DNA of 64,000 nucleotides. Source: Zoogloea sp. Its GTDB lineage: Bacteria; Pseudomonadota; Gammaproteobacteria; Burkholderiales; Rhodocyclaceae. The stretch is from positions 1,820,501 to 1,884,500 of the forward strand of contig JADJBR010000007.1 of NCBI GenBank assembly GCA_016703645.1, read 5' to 3'. The stretch's first letter is position 1. Every line of letters starts with the position of its first letter. Below are positions 26,245-36,472 of this stretch, piece after piece. Made by a program: the position numbers and the translations under genes. The notes beneath the pieces were generated by a model, which saw nothing but the letters and a program-made list of their open reading frames with translations, ran no database searches and was not told where the DNA came from.

Positions 26245-27067
26245 CTACTGCGATCCGCTCTCCACCTCGGCCGCCTCGCCCTTCAGGGGTGCCGACCGGA
26301 CCAGGCTGCGGGCCACCCGGGCGCGGGTCTCCCGCTCTTCGTGGCGTGCCCGGGCCACCATGCTTTCGCTGACAAAATCGATGTGCCGGCGCACCGCCGC
26401 CGAGGCCAGGGCCGGATCGCGGCTGCGGATGCCCTCCCAGATCGCGCGATGCTGGTCGCGCAGCTCCTTCCAGTCGTCCTCGGTACGCCGCAGGTGCCGC
26501 AGGTTGCGGTCGATGTGGTCATTGATGACGCGGAACAGGCTGGCCGTGAGGTGCCCGAACATCACGTTGTGGGCCGCCTCGGCAATCGCCTGGTGGAAGG
26601 CCAGGTCGGCCTTCTACCTGCTGCTCCAGCACCTCCGCCGAAGTGCCCTGGGCAAACAGTGCCTCGACCCGGGCAAAGGCCTCGTCGATGCGCTGCAGGT
26701 CGGCGTCGGTGGCGCGGCGTGCGGCCAGGGATGCTGCCTCGCACTCCAGCATGCCGCGAAACTCCAGCAGATCGCCCTGGATGTTGGGGTGCTGGCGCAA
26801 CATCTCCTGCCATGGGTCGATGAAGCCCGCATCAAGGCGATCGGTCACGTAGGTGCCGCCGCCCTGGCGGCTGTGCAGCAAGCCCTTCGAGACGAGCTTC
26901 TGGATAGCCTCGCGCAGGGACGGGCGCGATACGCCCAGCTCGACCGCCAGCTCGCGCTCCGGCTGCAGGCGGTCACCGGGCTTGAGGGCGCCATCCAGGA
27001 TGCGCCGCTCGAGTTCATGGGCGATGGTGTCGGAAAGGCGTTGCACCGCCAGCTTGCCGTTGGCCAT
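26245..27067 (-). CDS. FadR-type GntR regulator of lactate genes, frameshifted
   Basis: Transcription factor of about 270 residues, likely the LldR/LutR repressor of the divergent lactate operon. The winged helix reads LSDTIAHELERRILDGALKP, LQPERELAVELGVSRPSLRE and GGGTYVTDRL. The FCD effector domain includes LLEFRGMLECEAASLAARRA and RDQHRAIWEGIRSRDPALAS. A frame change near 26612 separates the two halves. Start MANGKLAVQRL at 27067 is preferred because an operator lies at 27082-27100; a start at 27130 would place it in the coding region. Confidence 0.85.
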
Positions 27068-27081
27068 GGGCTTGACACTCA

Positions 27082-27100
27082 AATTGGTAAGACCAGATCT
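27082..27100. promoter_or_regulatory. Operator next to the regulator gene
   Basis: AATTGGTAAGACCAGATCT matches the GntR/FadR-family lactate and pyruvate operator pattern (TTGGTnnnACCA). Its position 15 bases before the regulator start suggests autorepression. Confidence 0.7.
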
Positions 27101-27200
27101 TACGGCGTCCTCGGGGCCGATCACAAGCATGGCGCACCCCCAGCGCTAGAGGCTTACCCGTGGAAACTCATGAAATCAGTCCCTTGAGGTAAACCCGGGA

Positions 27201-27229
27201 TTGACGTGCGTCGAGCCAGAGCGTAAATT
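27201..27229 (+). promoter_or_regulatory. Promoter of the lut-dld-lctP operon
   Basis: TTGACG (27201-27206) and TAAATT (27224-27229) are 17 bases apart. Transcription would start near 27236, just before the operator at 27245. Confidence 0.65.
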
Positions 27230-27244
27230 TTCACCCATCCGATC

Positions 27245-27261
27245 AATTGGTCTTACCAATT
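27245..27261. promoter_or_regulatory. Operator of the lactate operon
   Basis: Perfect palindrome AATTGGT-CTT-ACCAATT placed immediately after the predicted transcription start. Repressor binding here would block the operon until lactate or a similar effector is present. Confidence 0.8.
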
Positions 27262-27338
27262 TACCGGGATCAATCAAATACTGATAGCCGATCGCCGCAG
27301 CGACGCCCCCGTCGCCCGCCGGCAGGACTGGAGGAGAC

Positions 27339-28172
27339 ATGAGCAAAGCCCCCGAGGCTGCGGGCGCCGGACATGCCGCGCGCAGCTACCCGCCCCGCCC
27401 CGCTGCGGTGTATTTCTACGGCACCTGCCTGGTGGACATGTTTGTCCCCGAGGCCGGCATGGACGCCATCGCCCTGCTGGAGCGCGAAGGCATCCGCGTG
27501 ATCTTCCCCGACAACCAGACCTGTTGCGGCCAGCCCGCCTTCACCAGCGGCTTCCCCGACGAAGCCCGCCAGGTCGTCGAATCCCAGCTCGACCTGTTCC
27601 CCGGCGACTACCCCATCGTGGTGCCCTCCGGCTCCTGCGGCGGCATGATCCGCTGGAACTGGGAGAAGGTCGTCGCCGGCGACCCGGCCCTCAAGGCCCG
27701 GGCGGCCGCCATCGCCGAGCGCACTTTCGAGTTCGCCGAGTTTCTGGTGCACGTGCTGGATTTCAAGCGCCCCGACCAGGGCCCTGCGCTTACCGTGGCC
27801 CTGCACACCTCCTGCTCGGCCCGCCGCGAGATGGGCACCCTGCTGGTGGGCCGCGAGCTGCTCGCCCGCCTGGGCAACGTGACCCTGGCCATTCACGATC
27901 ACGAGTCGGAATGCTGCGGCTTCGGCGGCACCTTCTCCCTCAAGCACCCGGACGTCTCCACCGCCATGGTCAGCGACAAGGTCGCCTCCATCAAGGCCAC
28001 CGGCGCCTGCCAGATGGTGACCGCCGACTGCGGCTGCATGCTCAACATCACCCAGCGCGCCGCCCGGGAAGACCAGGACGCCGGCCGCGCCAGCGCGTCG
28101 CTGCCGGGCGAACACCTGGCCACCTTCCTGCTCCGCCGCACCGGCGGAAAGCCCAGTGGAGAGCACGCATGA
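27339..28172 (+). CDS. lutA: Lactate utilisation protein A, Fe-S subunit
   Basis: 277 residues with two cysteine-rich CCG domains: DNQTCCGQPAFTSG with PSGSCGGM, and HTSCSARREMG with SECCGFGGTFS plus TADCGCMLN. Together with LutB and LutC it oxidises L-lactate to pyruvate through an iron-sulfur complex at the membrane. The first operon gene, with GGAGGAG before its ATG. Its stop overlaps the lutC start by two bases. Confidence 0.92.
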   Translation: MSKAPEAAGAGHAARSYPPRPAAVYFYGTCLVDMFVPEAGMDAIALLEREGIRVIFPDNQTCCGQPAFTSGFPDEARQVVESQLDLFPGDYPIVVPSGSCGGMIRWNWEKVVAGDPALKARAAAIAERTFEFAEFLVHVLDFKRPDQGPALTVALHTSCSARREMGTLLVGRELLARLGNVTLAIHDHESECCGFGGTFSLKHPDVSTAMVSDKVASIKATGACQMVTADCGCMLNITQRAAREDQDAGRASASLPGEHLATFLLRRTGGKPSGEHA

Positions 28173-28843
28173 GCGCCCGCGACCGCATCCTTGCCAAGCT
28201 GCGCGGCGCCCGCCCCGCTGAGCCTCTGGCCCACCCCGACCCGGCGCCCCACTACGCCGCCCGGGCCCGCAACGAATCGAAGGCCGAGCGCCTGGCCCGC
28301 TTCCGCACCGGCATCGAAGGCTTCCACGCCGACGTGCATGTCACCACCGAAGCCGACTGGCCTGCCCTGCTCGCCCGTCTGTGCGCCGACAAGGGCGTGG
28401 GCACACTCCTTTTCGGGGCGCAAACCCCGGCCGGCCGTCGCCTGGATCCCGCGACGTTTGCCGGCACCACCCTGCGCCCCTGGGCCGGCCGGGTGGAGGA
28501 CATCAAGGCCGACCTGTTCCACACGGTGGACGCCGGCTTCACCCAGACCCGCGGCGCCATCGCCGAGACCGGTAGCCTGATCCTGTGGTCGTCCGCCGAC
28601 GAGCCGCGCACCCTGTCCCTGGTGCCGCCGATCCACTTCGCCCTGCTGGACGCAGCCCACATCCACCCCACCTTCTACGATGCCCTGGTGAGCGAGAACT
28701 GGGCGGGCGGGCTGCCCACCAACGCCCTGCTGATCTCCGGCCCGTCCAAGACCGCCGACATCCAGCAGACCCTGGCCTACGGCGCCCACGGCCCGAAGGC
28801 GCTGATCGTGCTGGTCATCAACGCCGAAGGAGACGAGCAATGA
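28169..28843 (+). CDS. lutC: Lactate utilisation protein C
   Basis: 224 residues of the LutC/DUF162 family: DRILAKLRGARPAEP, then AGFTQTRGAIAETGSLILWS and SLVPPIHFALLDAAHI with TNALLISGPSKTADIQ. Third subunit of the lactate dehydrogenase complex. Start overlaps the lutA stop; end overlaps the lutB start as ATGA. The order lutA-lutC-lutB differs from the ABC order of Bacillus. Confidence 0.92.
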   Translation: MSARDRILAKLRGARPAEPLAHPDPAPHYAARARNESKAERLARFRTGIEGFHADVHVTTEADWPALLARLCADKGVGTLLFGAQTPAGRRLDPATFAGTTLRPWAGRVEDIKADLFHTVDAGFTQTRGAIAETGSLILWSSADEPRTLSLVPPIHFALLDAAHIHPTFYDALVSENWAGGLPTNALLISGPSKTADIQQTLAYGAHGPKALIVLVINAEGDEQ

Positions 28844-30301
28844 GCGCCCAGGCCAACACCGCCGGCAAGGATGCCGGCCAGCCCATCGCCTTCGTCTCCG
28901 CCCAAGCCCTGCGGGCGCGCATGCACGACGCGGTGAACGACCCCCACCTGCGCACCAGCTTCCGCGGCGCCATGGACTTCCTGATGGCCAAGCGCGCCGC
29001 CCAGTTTCCCGATGCGGACGAGCTGGACTCCCTGCGCAGCCTGTCCGAGTCCATCCGCCAGTACAGCCTGTCCAAGCTGCCCGACCTGCTCGAACAGCTC
29101 GAAGCCAATCTGACCCGCAACGGCGTGCAGGTGCATTGGGCCGAGACCCCCGATGAAGCCAACGCCATCATGCTGGACATCGCCCGGCGCCATGCGGCCA
29201 AGCTGATCGTCAAGGGCAAATCGATGGTCAGCGAGGAGATCGAGTTCAACCACGCCGATGGAAGCCGCCGGCGTGGGCGCCCTCGAATCGGACATGGGCG
29301 AATACATCGTCCAGCTCGCCGGCGAGAAACCCTCCCACATCATCATGCCGGCGATCCACCAGACCAAGCAGCAGATCGCCAAACTGTTCGCCGAGCACAT
29401 CCCCGGCGTCACCTACACCGACAACGTGGACGCCCTGATCCAGATCGGCCGCCGGGTGCTGCGCGAAAAATTCGAGATCGCCGACATCGGCCTCTCCGGC
29501 GTCAATTTCGCGGTGGCCGAGACCGGCACCCTGTGCCTCGTCGAGAACGAAGGCAACGGACGCATGTGTACCACCGTGCCCAAGGTGCATATCGCCATCA
29601 CCGGTATCGAGAAGGTGGTAGAGAAGCTGGAGCACGTGGCCCCGCTCTTCTCCATCCTCACCCGCTCGGCCACCGGCCAGGCCGTGTCCACCTACTTCAA
29701 CATGATTTCCGGCCCGCGCCGGGGCGAGGACAAGGACGGCCCGGAAGAAGTGCACCTGGTGCTCCTCGACAACGGCCGCAGCCAGGCCTACGCCGACGAA
29801 CAACTGCGCAAGACGTTGCAATGCATCCGCTGCGGCGCCTGCATGAACCACTGCCCGGTCTACACCCGGATCGGCGGTCACGCTTACGGGACCACCTACC
29901 CCGGCCCCATCGGCAAGATCGTCTCGCCCCACATGATGGGGCTGGAGCAGACCCACCTGCTGCCCACCGCCTCCAGCCTGTGCGGTGCCTGCGGCGAAGT
30001 CTGCCCGGTGAAGATCCCCATCCCCGAGCTGCTGATCCGCCTGCGCGGCGAAGCCAACAGCGAGCCCCACGCCAACCCGGCCATGGTGGGCCAGGGCGCC
30101 GGGCACAGTGCGCTGGTGAGCTTCGTGTGGCGCATGTGGGCGCGGGTCCACGCCCGCCCCGGCAGCTACCGGGCCTTCAGCTGGCTGGCCACCCGCTTCC
30201 GCGCCTTCACGCCCAAACGGCAGGGCGGCTGGACGGCGGCCCGCATGCCCCTGCAACCCGCCCCGCGAAGGCTCCGAGACATGGTCAAAGACCGACGCTA
30301 G
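28840..30301 (+). CDS. lutB: Lactate utilisation protein B, ferredoxin-like subunit, frameshifted
   Basis: About 486 residues when one extra G near 29260 is removed. Starts MSAQANTAGKDAG; the DUF162 part includes KLIVKGKSMVSEEIEFNHA and then EAAGVGALESDMGEYIVQLA. Two 4Fe-4S clusters are visible in CIRCGACMNHCPVYT and LCGACGEVCPVKIP. The C-terminal tail is basic. Electron-carrying subunit of the L-lactate oxidising complex. Confidence 0.92.
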
Positions 30302-30395
30302 CGCCAGCAGACCCTGTCTGTAGCAGGGACGGCTGAAACCCTCCCTGCAAGCCCCACCCCCAATTCAACTTCATCCCTGCCCGGGAGGACCTGCC

Positions 30396-33176
30396 ATGTC
30401 CGCTCTCATCGACGCCCTGCGCCAGCGGCTCTCCGCCGATCGCGTGATTACCGACGAACTGCGCCGCCTCGCCTACGGCACCGACGGCAGCTTCTACCGC
30501 CTGATCCCCGAAGTGGTGGCGGTGGTCAATGACGAGGGCGAAGTGCGCAGCGTGGTCGAGCTGGCCCGCCAGCACCAGCGCACCGTCACCTTCCGCGCCG
30601 CCGGCACCAGCCTGTGCGGCCAGGCCGTCACCGATGGGGTGCTGGTGCTGCTGGGCGAAGGTCTCGCCACCTGCACCATCAGTGCCGACGGCAATACCGT
30701 GCAGGCGGGCCCGGCCATCATCGGCGCCGAGGTCAATCGCCGCCTCGCCCCCCTGGGGCGCAAGATCGGCCCCGATCCGGCCTCCATCAACGCGGCCAAG
30801 ATCGGCGGCATGGCCGCCAACAACAGCTCCGGCATGTGCTGCGGCACCGCCCAGAACAGCTACAACACCCTGGCCTCCATCCGCGTGCTGCTGGCTGACG
30901 GCACCCTGCTCGATACCGGCGACAGCGCCAGCGTGGCCGCCTTCAAGATCAGTCACCGCAGCCTGCTGGAGCGTCTAGCCACCCTGTCCGCCTGCGTGCG
31001 TGCCGACAAGGCCCTGGCCCAGCGCATCCGCAGCAAGTACAAGATCAAGAACACCACCGGTTACAGCCTCAACGCCCTGGTGGACTACAGCGACCCGGTG
31101 GACATCCTGGCCCACCTGATGATCGGCTCCGAGGGCACCCTCGGCTTCATTTCCCGCATCACCTACCAGACCGTCCCCGAGCATGCCCACAAGGCCAGCT
31201 CCCTGGCCTTCTTCCCGGACATGGATAGCGCCTGCCGAGCCGTGGTGGGCCTGAAAGAGCGCCCGGTGGATGCAGTGGAACTGCTCGACCGGGCCTCCCT
31301 GCGCTGTGTCGCCCACAAGCCGGGCATGCCGCCCCTGCTCAAGACCCTGCCCGAGGGCGCCACCGCCCTGCTCATCGAGACCCGCGCGCCTTCTGCCGCC
31401 GAGCTCCAGCAGCGGGTCGCCTCGGTGCTGGAAGAGCTTGGCGCCTACCCCCTGATCGAGGCCCCGGCCTTCACCACCGACGCCACCGAGATCGAGCGCC
31501 TGTGGAATGTGCGCAAGGGCACCTTCCCGGCCGTCGGCGCGGTGCGCAAGCCCGGCACCACCGTCATCATCGAAGACGTGGCCGTGGCCGTACCCCTGCT
31601 CGCCGCCGCCTGCCTCGACCTGCAGCACCTGTTTGCCAAGCACGGCTATCACGAGGCCATCATCTTCGGCCACGCCCTGGAGGGGAACGTCCACTTCGTG
31701 TTCACCCAGGACTTTGGCATCGAATCCGAGGTGGCCCGCTACGCCGCCTTCATGGACGAGCTGTGCACGGTGCTGGTCACCCGCTACGATGCCTCCCTGA
31801 AGGCCGAACACGGCACCGGTCGCAACATGGCGCCCTTCGTCGAACTGGAGTGGGGCAGCCAGGCCTACGCCCTGATGAAGGACATCAAGCAGCTCTTCGA
31901 CCCCGAAGGTCTGCTCAACCCGGGCGTCATCATCAATGACGACCCCGAGGCCCACCTCAAGCACCTCAAGCCCATGCCCGCCGCCGGCCAGCTCTACGCC
32001 CCGGTGGACCGCTGCATCGAGTGCGGCTTCTGCGAACCCCAGTGCCCATCCCACGGCCTCACCTTGTCGCCGCGCCAACGCATCGTCGGCTGGCGCGAAC
32101 TGTCGCGCCGGGCTGCCGCCGGTGAAGCCCCCGGCCAGCTCGGTGAGGATTACCTTTACATGGGCCTGGACACCTGCGCCACCTGCGGCCTGTGCGCCAC
32201 CGCCTGCCCGGTGGGCATCGAGACCGGCGCCCTGACCCGCGCCGTGCGCGGCGAGAAGCTCTCCAGCGTGGCCCGCAGCCTGGGCCAGATGGCCGCCAAC
32301 CACTTCGGCGCCACCCAGGCCCTGGCCCGCACCGCCCTCAAGGCCGGCCACCTGGCCGAAAGCATCGTCGGCACCCGGGCCCTGGCGCGCCTCAGCGGCG
32401 GCGCCTGGAAGGAAGGCATGCCCAAACCCCAGCCCCTGGGCCGGGCCACCCGCCAGCAGGGCGACAAAGTGGTGTATTTCCCCACCTGCGCCGGGCGCAT
32501 GTTCGGTGCCGACAGCCCCGAGCAGGCCCTCTCCGCCACCGTCATCCGGGTGCTGGAGCGTGCCGGCTACGCCCCCATCATCCCCGACGAGGTCAACAGC
32601 CTGTGCTGCGGCCAGTCCTTTGCCAGCAAGGGCCTCGAGGCCGACGCCGACCGCAAGTCGGGCGAGCTCGAGGCCACCCTCATGAAGGCCAGCAACAACG
32701 GCGAATACCCGGTGATCCTTGACGCCAGCGCCTGCTCCCTGCGCATGAAAACCTTCCTGGCCGAACGGCTGACGGTCTACGACCTGGTGGAGTTCGCCCA
32801 CGACGCCCTGCTGCCGCGCCTGATGCTGCACAAGAAGGCGGCGCCGGTGCTGGTGCACCTCAACTGCTCCGCCCGCCGCATGGGTGCCGAGGCCAAGCTG
32901 AAGAAGCTCGCCGAGGCCTGCGCCACCCAGGTGGTGCTGCCCGCCGAAGTGAAGTGCTGCGGCTTCGGCGGCGACCGGGGCTTCGTGGTGCCCGAGCTCA
33001 ACGCCCACGCCCTGCGCAAGCTCCACGCCGACGTACCCGCCGGCTGCTGCGGCGGCTACTCCAGCAACCAAACCTGCGAGATCGGGCTCACCCACGCCAC
33101 CGGCCTGCCCTACCGCTCCATCGTCCATCTGCTTGACGAGTGCAGCGAGGAGGCCGCCCGCCTGGCCACCTGCTGA
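30396..33176 (+). CDS. FAD-linked D-lactate dehydrogenase fused to Fe-S domains (Dld-II type)
   Basis: 926 residues. FAD-binding domain (residues 35-260: FRAAGTSLCGQAVTDGVLVL, PASINAAKIGGMAANNSSGM), FAD oxidase C-terminal domain with AIIFGHALEGNVHFVF and KAEHGTGRNMAPF, then two ferredoxin clusters (CIECGFCEPQCP, CATCGLCATACP) and two CCG domains (SLCCGQSFASKG, KCCGFGGDRG). This arrangement is the quinone-linked Dld-II enzyme of Shewanella-type lactate growth. GGAGG precedes the ATG by five bases. No frame change in 2.8 kb. Confidence 0.92.
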   Translation: MSALIDALRQRLSADRVITDELRRLAYGTDGSFYRLIPEVVAVVNDEGEVRSVVELARQHQRTVTFRAAGTSLCGQAVTDGVLVLLGEGLATCTISADGNTVQAGPAIIGAEVNRRLAPLGRKIGPDPASINAAKIGGMAANNSSGMCCGTAQNSYNTLASIRVLLADGTLLDTGDSASVAAFKISHRSLLERLATLSACVRADKALAQRIRSKYKIKNTTGYSLNALVDYSDPVDILAHLMIGSEGTLGFISRITYQTVPEHAHKASSLAFFPDMDSACRAVVGLKERPVDAVELLDRASLRCVAHKPGMPPLLKTLPEGATALLIETRAPSAAELQQRVASVLEELGAYPLIEAPAFTTDATEIERLWNVRKGTFPAVGAVRKPGTTVIIEDVAVAVPLLAAACLDLQHLFAKHGYHEAIIFGHALEGNVHFVFTQDFGIESEVARYAAFMDELCTVLVTRYDASLKAEHGTGRNMAPFVELEWGSQAYALMKDIKQLFDPEGLLNPGVIINDDPEAHLKHLKPMPAAGQLYAPVDRCIECGFCEPQCPSHGLTLSPRQRIVGWRELSRRAAAGEAPGQLGEDYLYMGLDTCATCGLCATACPVGIETGALTRAVRGEKLSSVARSLGQMAANHFGATQALARTALKAGHLAESIVGTRALARLSGGAWKEGMPKPQPLGRATRQQGDKVVYFPTCAGRMFGADSPEQALSATVIRVLERAGYAPIIPDEVNSLCCGQSFASKGLEADADRKSGELEATLMKASNNGEYPVILDASACSLRMKTFLAERLTVYDLVEFAHDALLPRLMLHKKAAPVLVHLNCSARRMGAEAKLKKLAEACATQVVLPAEVKCCGFGGDRGFVVPELNAHALRKLHADVPAGCCGGYSSNQTCEIGLTHATGLPYRSIVHLLDECSEEAARLATC

Positions 33177-33292
33177 CCACCCCGAGGGGTCGGATCCGCC
33201 CGATCCCCGCCCGCTGAACACCGACCCACCCCCGCCATGGGCGACTCACCCCGCCCCGAGCCTCACCCGCATTCACCAAGGAGGAAATACGA

Positions 33293-34939
33293 ATGCAAGC
33301 CTGGATGCAGATCTACGACCCGCTGGGCAACCTCTGGTTGTCATCGCTGGTCGCCGCACTACCCATCATCTTTTTCTTTGTCGCACTGGCGGTGCTGCGC
33401 CTGAAGGGGCATGTGGCCGGCACCATCACCGTAGCCATCGCCCTGGCCGTGGCCATCTTCTTCTACAAGATGCCCGTCGAGATGGCCCTCGCCTCGGCCG
33501 GCTACGGTTTCCTCTACGGCCTGTGGCCCATCGCCTGGATCATCATCGCCGCGGTCTTCCTCTACAAGATCACCGTCAAGACCGGCCAGTTCGACATCAT
33601 CCGCGCGTCCGTGGTCTCCATTACCGATGACCAGCGCCTGCAGATGCTGCTGGTGGGCTTCTCCTTCGGCGCCTTCCTGGAAGGGGCGGCCGGCTTCGGT
33701 GCCCCGGTGGCCATCACCGCCGCCCTGCTGGTGGGCCTGGGCTTCAACCCGCTCTACGCCGCCGGCCTGTGCCTGATCGCCAACACCGCCCCGGTGGCCT
33801 TCGGCGCCATGGGCATTCCCATCATCGTGGGCGGCCAGGTCACCGGCATCGACCCCTTCAAGATCGGCCAGATGGCCGGCCGCCAGCTCCCGCTGCTGTC
33901 GGTGATCGTGCCCTTCTGGCTGGTGGCCATGATGGACGGCTGGCGCGGCATCAAGGAGACCTGGCCCGCCATCCTGGTGGCCGGCCTGAGCTTCGCCGTC
34001 ACCCAGTTCTTCACCGCCAACTACATCGGACCGGAACTGCCCGACATCACCTCCGCCCTGGTCAGCCTGATCTGCCTGACCGTCTTCCTGAAGAACTGGA
34101 AGCCCAAGCGCATCTTCCGCTTCGACAACCAACACCACGCCGAACTGGGCGAGGACAGCCACCACAGCTTCGGCCAGATCGCCAAGGCCTGGTCGCCCTT
34201 CGTGATCCTCACCGTCATGGTCACCCTGTGGAGCCTCAAGCCCTTCAAGGCCCTGTTCGCCAAGGACGGCCCGCTGTACTCGCTGGTGTTCCAGTTCCCG
34301 GTGCCCATGCTCGACAAGCTGGTCATCAAGGTGGAGCCCATCGTCGCCAAGGCCACCCCCTACGCCGCGGTCTACAAGCTGGACATCCTCTCCGCCACCG
34401 GCACCGCCATCTTCCTGTCGGCCCTGATCAGCATGGTCGTGCTGGGCATGCGCAGCGGTGATGCCGCCAAGGCCTTCAAGGAGACCGTGTCCGAGCTGAA
34501 GCGCCCGATCTACTCCATCGGCATGGTGCTGGCCTTCGCCTTCGTGGCCAACTACTCCGGCCTGTCCGCCACCCTGGCCCTGCTGCTGGCCGGCACTGGC
34601 GTGCTCTTCCCGTTCTTCTCGCCCTTCCTGGGCTGGCTGGGCGTGTTCCTGACCGGCTCCGACACCTCGTCCAACGCGCTGTTCTGCTCGCTGCAGGCCA
34701 CCACCGCGCACCAGATCGGCGTGTCCGACACCCTGCTGGTGGCGGCCAACACCACCGGCGGCGTCACCGGCAAGATGATCTCGCCCCAGTCCATCGCCGT
34801 GGCCTGCGCCGCCGTCGGCCTGGTCGGCAAGGAGTCAGACCTGTTCCGCTTCACCGTGAAGCACAGCCTGATGTTTGCCACCATGGTCGGCATCATCACC
34901 ACCCTGCAGGCCTACGTGTTCACCTGGATGATCCCGTAA
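33293..34939 (+). CDS. lctP: L-lactate permease
   Basis: 548-residue inner-membrane carrier of the LctP family with about 14 hydrophobic segments. Conserved stretches are [40 protein letters not shown] and [20 protein letters not shown], followed by the family end [21 protein letters not shown] very strong ribosome site (AAGGAGG) lies eight bases before the ATG. Last gene of the lactate operon; takes up lactate and glycolate. Confidence 0.96.
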   Translation: MQAWMQIYDPLGNLWLSSLVAALPIIFFFVALAVLRLKGHVAGTITVAIALAVAIFFYKMPVEMALASAGYGFLYGLWPIAWIIIAAVFLYKITVKTGQFDIIRASVVSITDDQRLQMLLVGFSFGAFLEGAAGFGAPVAITAALLVGLGFNPLYAAGLCLIANTAPVAFGAMGIPIIVGGQVTGIDPFKIGQMAGRQLPLLSVIVPFWLVAMMDGWRGIKETWPAILVAGLSFAVTQFFTANYIGPELPDITSALVSLICLTVFLKNWKPKRIFRFDNQHHAELGEDSHHSFGQIAKAWSPFVILTVMVTLWSLKPFKALFAKDGPLYSLVFQFPVPMLDKLVIKVEPIVAKATPYAAVYKLDILSATGTAIFLSALISMVVLGMRSGDAAKAFKETVSELKRPIYSIGMVLAFAFVANYSGLSATLALLLAGTGVLFPFFSPFLGWLGVFLTGSDTSSNALFCSLQATTAHQIGVSDTLLVAANTTGGVTGKMISPQSIAVACAAVGLVGKESDLFRFTVKHSLMFATMVGIITTLQAYVFTWMIP

Positions 34940-34988
34940 GGTCCCACACTGCTTCAGGACGGGGATGATGCGTCCCCTGGGAGCCTCG

Positions 34989-35014
34989 ACGGCGGCCGGT
35001 CACCCGGTCGCCGT
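34989..35014 (+). terminator. Terminator of the lactate operon
   Basis: ACGGCG-G-CCGG pairs with CCGG-T-CGCCGT across a short loop (11 bp including one G-T), followed by TGTTTCTT. It lies about 50 bases after the lctP stop. Confidence 0.75.
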
Positions 35015-35158
35015 TGTTTCTTCCGCCCCCCGCATCGTGATGCAACACACGGCAGGCGCGCTCCAGCGCGCGAAGCACTTGCGGTGCGGCCCCGGAATCG
35101 GCCACTCTATGGTCGAGGCGCCACCTTCGAAGCGCCACTTCAGGAATCCCCCGGCAGC

Positions 35159-36472
35159 ATGGAACAGCACCTCGAAAACCGACTCCTCAAGTGTGTCGGC
35201 CTGCTCCTCGACGCCGTTTTCCTCGTCGATGAAGCTGGACGCATCGTCTACGTCAATGCCGCCTGCGAAGGCATCCTCGGCTATACCCCGGACGAAATGA
35301 TCGGCCAGGCCATGGTGGACTTCGTGCTGCCCGAAGACCGTGCCAGCACGGAGCGGGAATCCGCCCGCGTGATGGCCGGACACCCCCGGGTCGGGTTCGA
35401 GAACCGCTACCGCCACAAGGACGGCCGGGTGGTCCACATCATGTGGTCGGCCCGCTGGTCTGAGGCCGATGGCCTGCGCATCGGCGTCGCCCGGGACGTG
35501 ACCCGGCAGAAACGCGCAGAAGCCATCCAGATCGCCACCTACGCGGTTTCCGAAGCGGCCCACCAGGCCACGGACCTGGACAGCCTCTTTGAGTGGATCC
35601 ACACCATCATCGCCGGGCGGGTAGCGCTGGCGGGTCTGGCCGTGGCCATCCGCGACCCCCACAGCGGAGCGCTCGACTTCCCCTACCAGCGCGGCGAGAG
35701 GGGTGCCGCCCCCATTCTCGACGACGCCAGGGCCCGAACCCTGTGCGCCAGGGTCATGGCCGACGGCACCGCGCTGCACCTCGCCTCCGACGCCCTGGTG
35801 CAGGTCGCCATCGGCCATGACCCTGGCGACGCATCCTGGCTGATCCTGCCCCTGATCATCCGCCAGGAGACCATCGGCGCCCTGGTGCTGCAGGCCCCGG
35901 TCGGCGCCCGCTACGATGACGCCGACCTGGAGCTGCTGCACTTTGTCTCGGCCCAGGTGGCCACCGCCATCGAACACGGCCAGCTCAAGGCCCAACTGCT
36001 GCGTGCTGCCCAGTACGACGAACTCACCAACCTGCCCAACCGCCGCCTCTTCCACGACCGCCTGGACACAGCACTGGCCCGCAGCCAGCGCAAGCGCGGC
36101 CGCATGGCACTGCTATACATCGATGTGGACGATTTCAAGCATGTCAATGACACCCTGGGTCACGCCGCTGGCGACGTGCTGCTGCAGCACATCGCCCGTC
36201 GCCTGGAAGCCTGTGTCCGCAAGGCCGACACCGTCGCCCGCCTGGGAGGCGACGAATTTGTGGTGATCCTTGAGGAGGTCCATGGCGCGACGGACGCCGA
36301 CGCGGTCGCCGACAAGATCCGCAGCGTGCTGCGGGAGGGCATCACGCTGGGTGGACGCCTGCTGCACACCGAGGCAAGCATAGGCGTGGCCATCTACCCG
36401 GACGATGGCGCCCACGCCGAAGCCCTGCTGAAACATGCGGATGGCGGTATGTACCGGGAGAAGATGGGCTAG
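35159..36472 (+). CDS. PAS-GAF-GGDEF diguanylate cyclase
   Basis: 437 residues from MEQHLENRLLKCVGLLLDAV. PAS domain about 10-125 (VNAACEGILGYTPDEMIGQA), GAF about 135-270, GGDEF from 280. The catalytic motif is intact (RLGGDEFVVIL), and RKAD five residues before it is the inhibitory RxxD site. No membrane segment, so it senses a cytosolic signal and makes cyclic di-GMP. The stop codon overlaps that of the convergent BLUF gene. Confidence 0.92.
   Translation: MEQHLENRLLKCVGLLLDAVFLVDEAGRIVYVNAACEGILGYTPDEMIGQAMVDFVLPEDRASTERESARVMAGHPRVGFENRYRHKDGRVVHIMWSARWSEADGLRIGVARDVTRQKRAEAIQIATYAVSEAAHQATDLDSLFEWIHTIIAGRVALAGLAVAIRDPHSGALDFPYQRGERGAAPILDDARARTLCARVMADGTALHLASDALVQVAIGHDPGDASWLILPLIIRQETIGALVLQAPVGARYDDADLELLHFVSAQVATAIEHGQLKAQLLRAAQYDELTNLPNRRLFHDRLDTALARSQRKRGRMALLYIDVDDFKHVNDTLGHAAGDVLLQHIARRLEACVRKADTVARLGGDEFVVILEEVHGATDADAVADKIRSVLREGITLGGRLLHTEASIGVAIYPDDGAHAEALLKHADGGMYREKMG

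Noticed and set aside
32192-32722. Long arginine-rich frames within the lactate, eut, yhdP and glnE genes
   Set aside because: They are overlapping frames of high-GC genes with clear homology in another frame; composition is typical of shadow translation.
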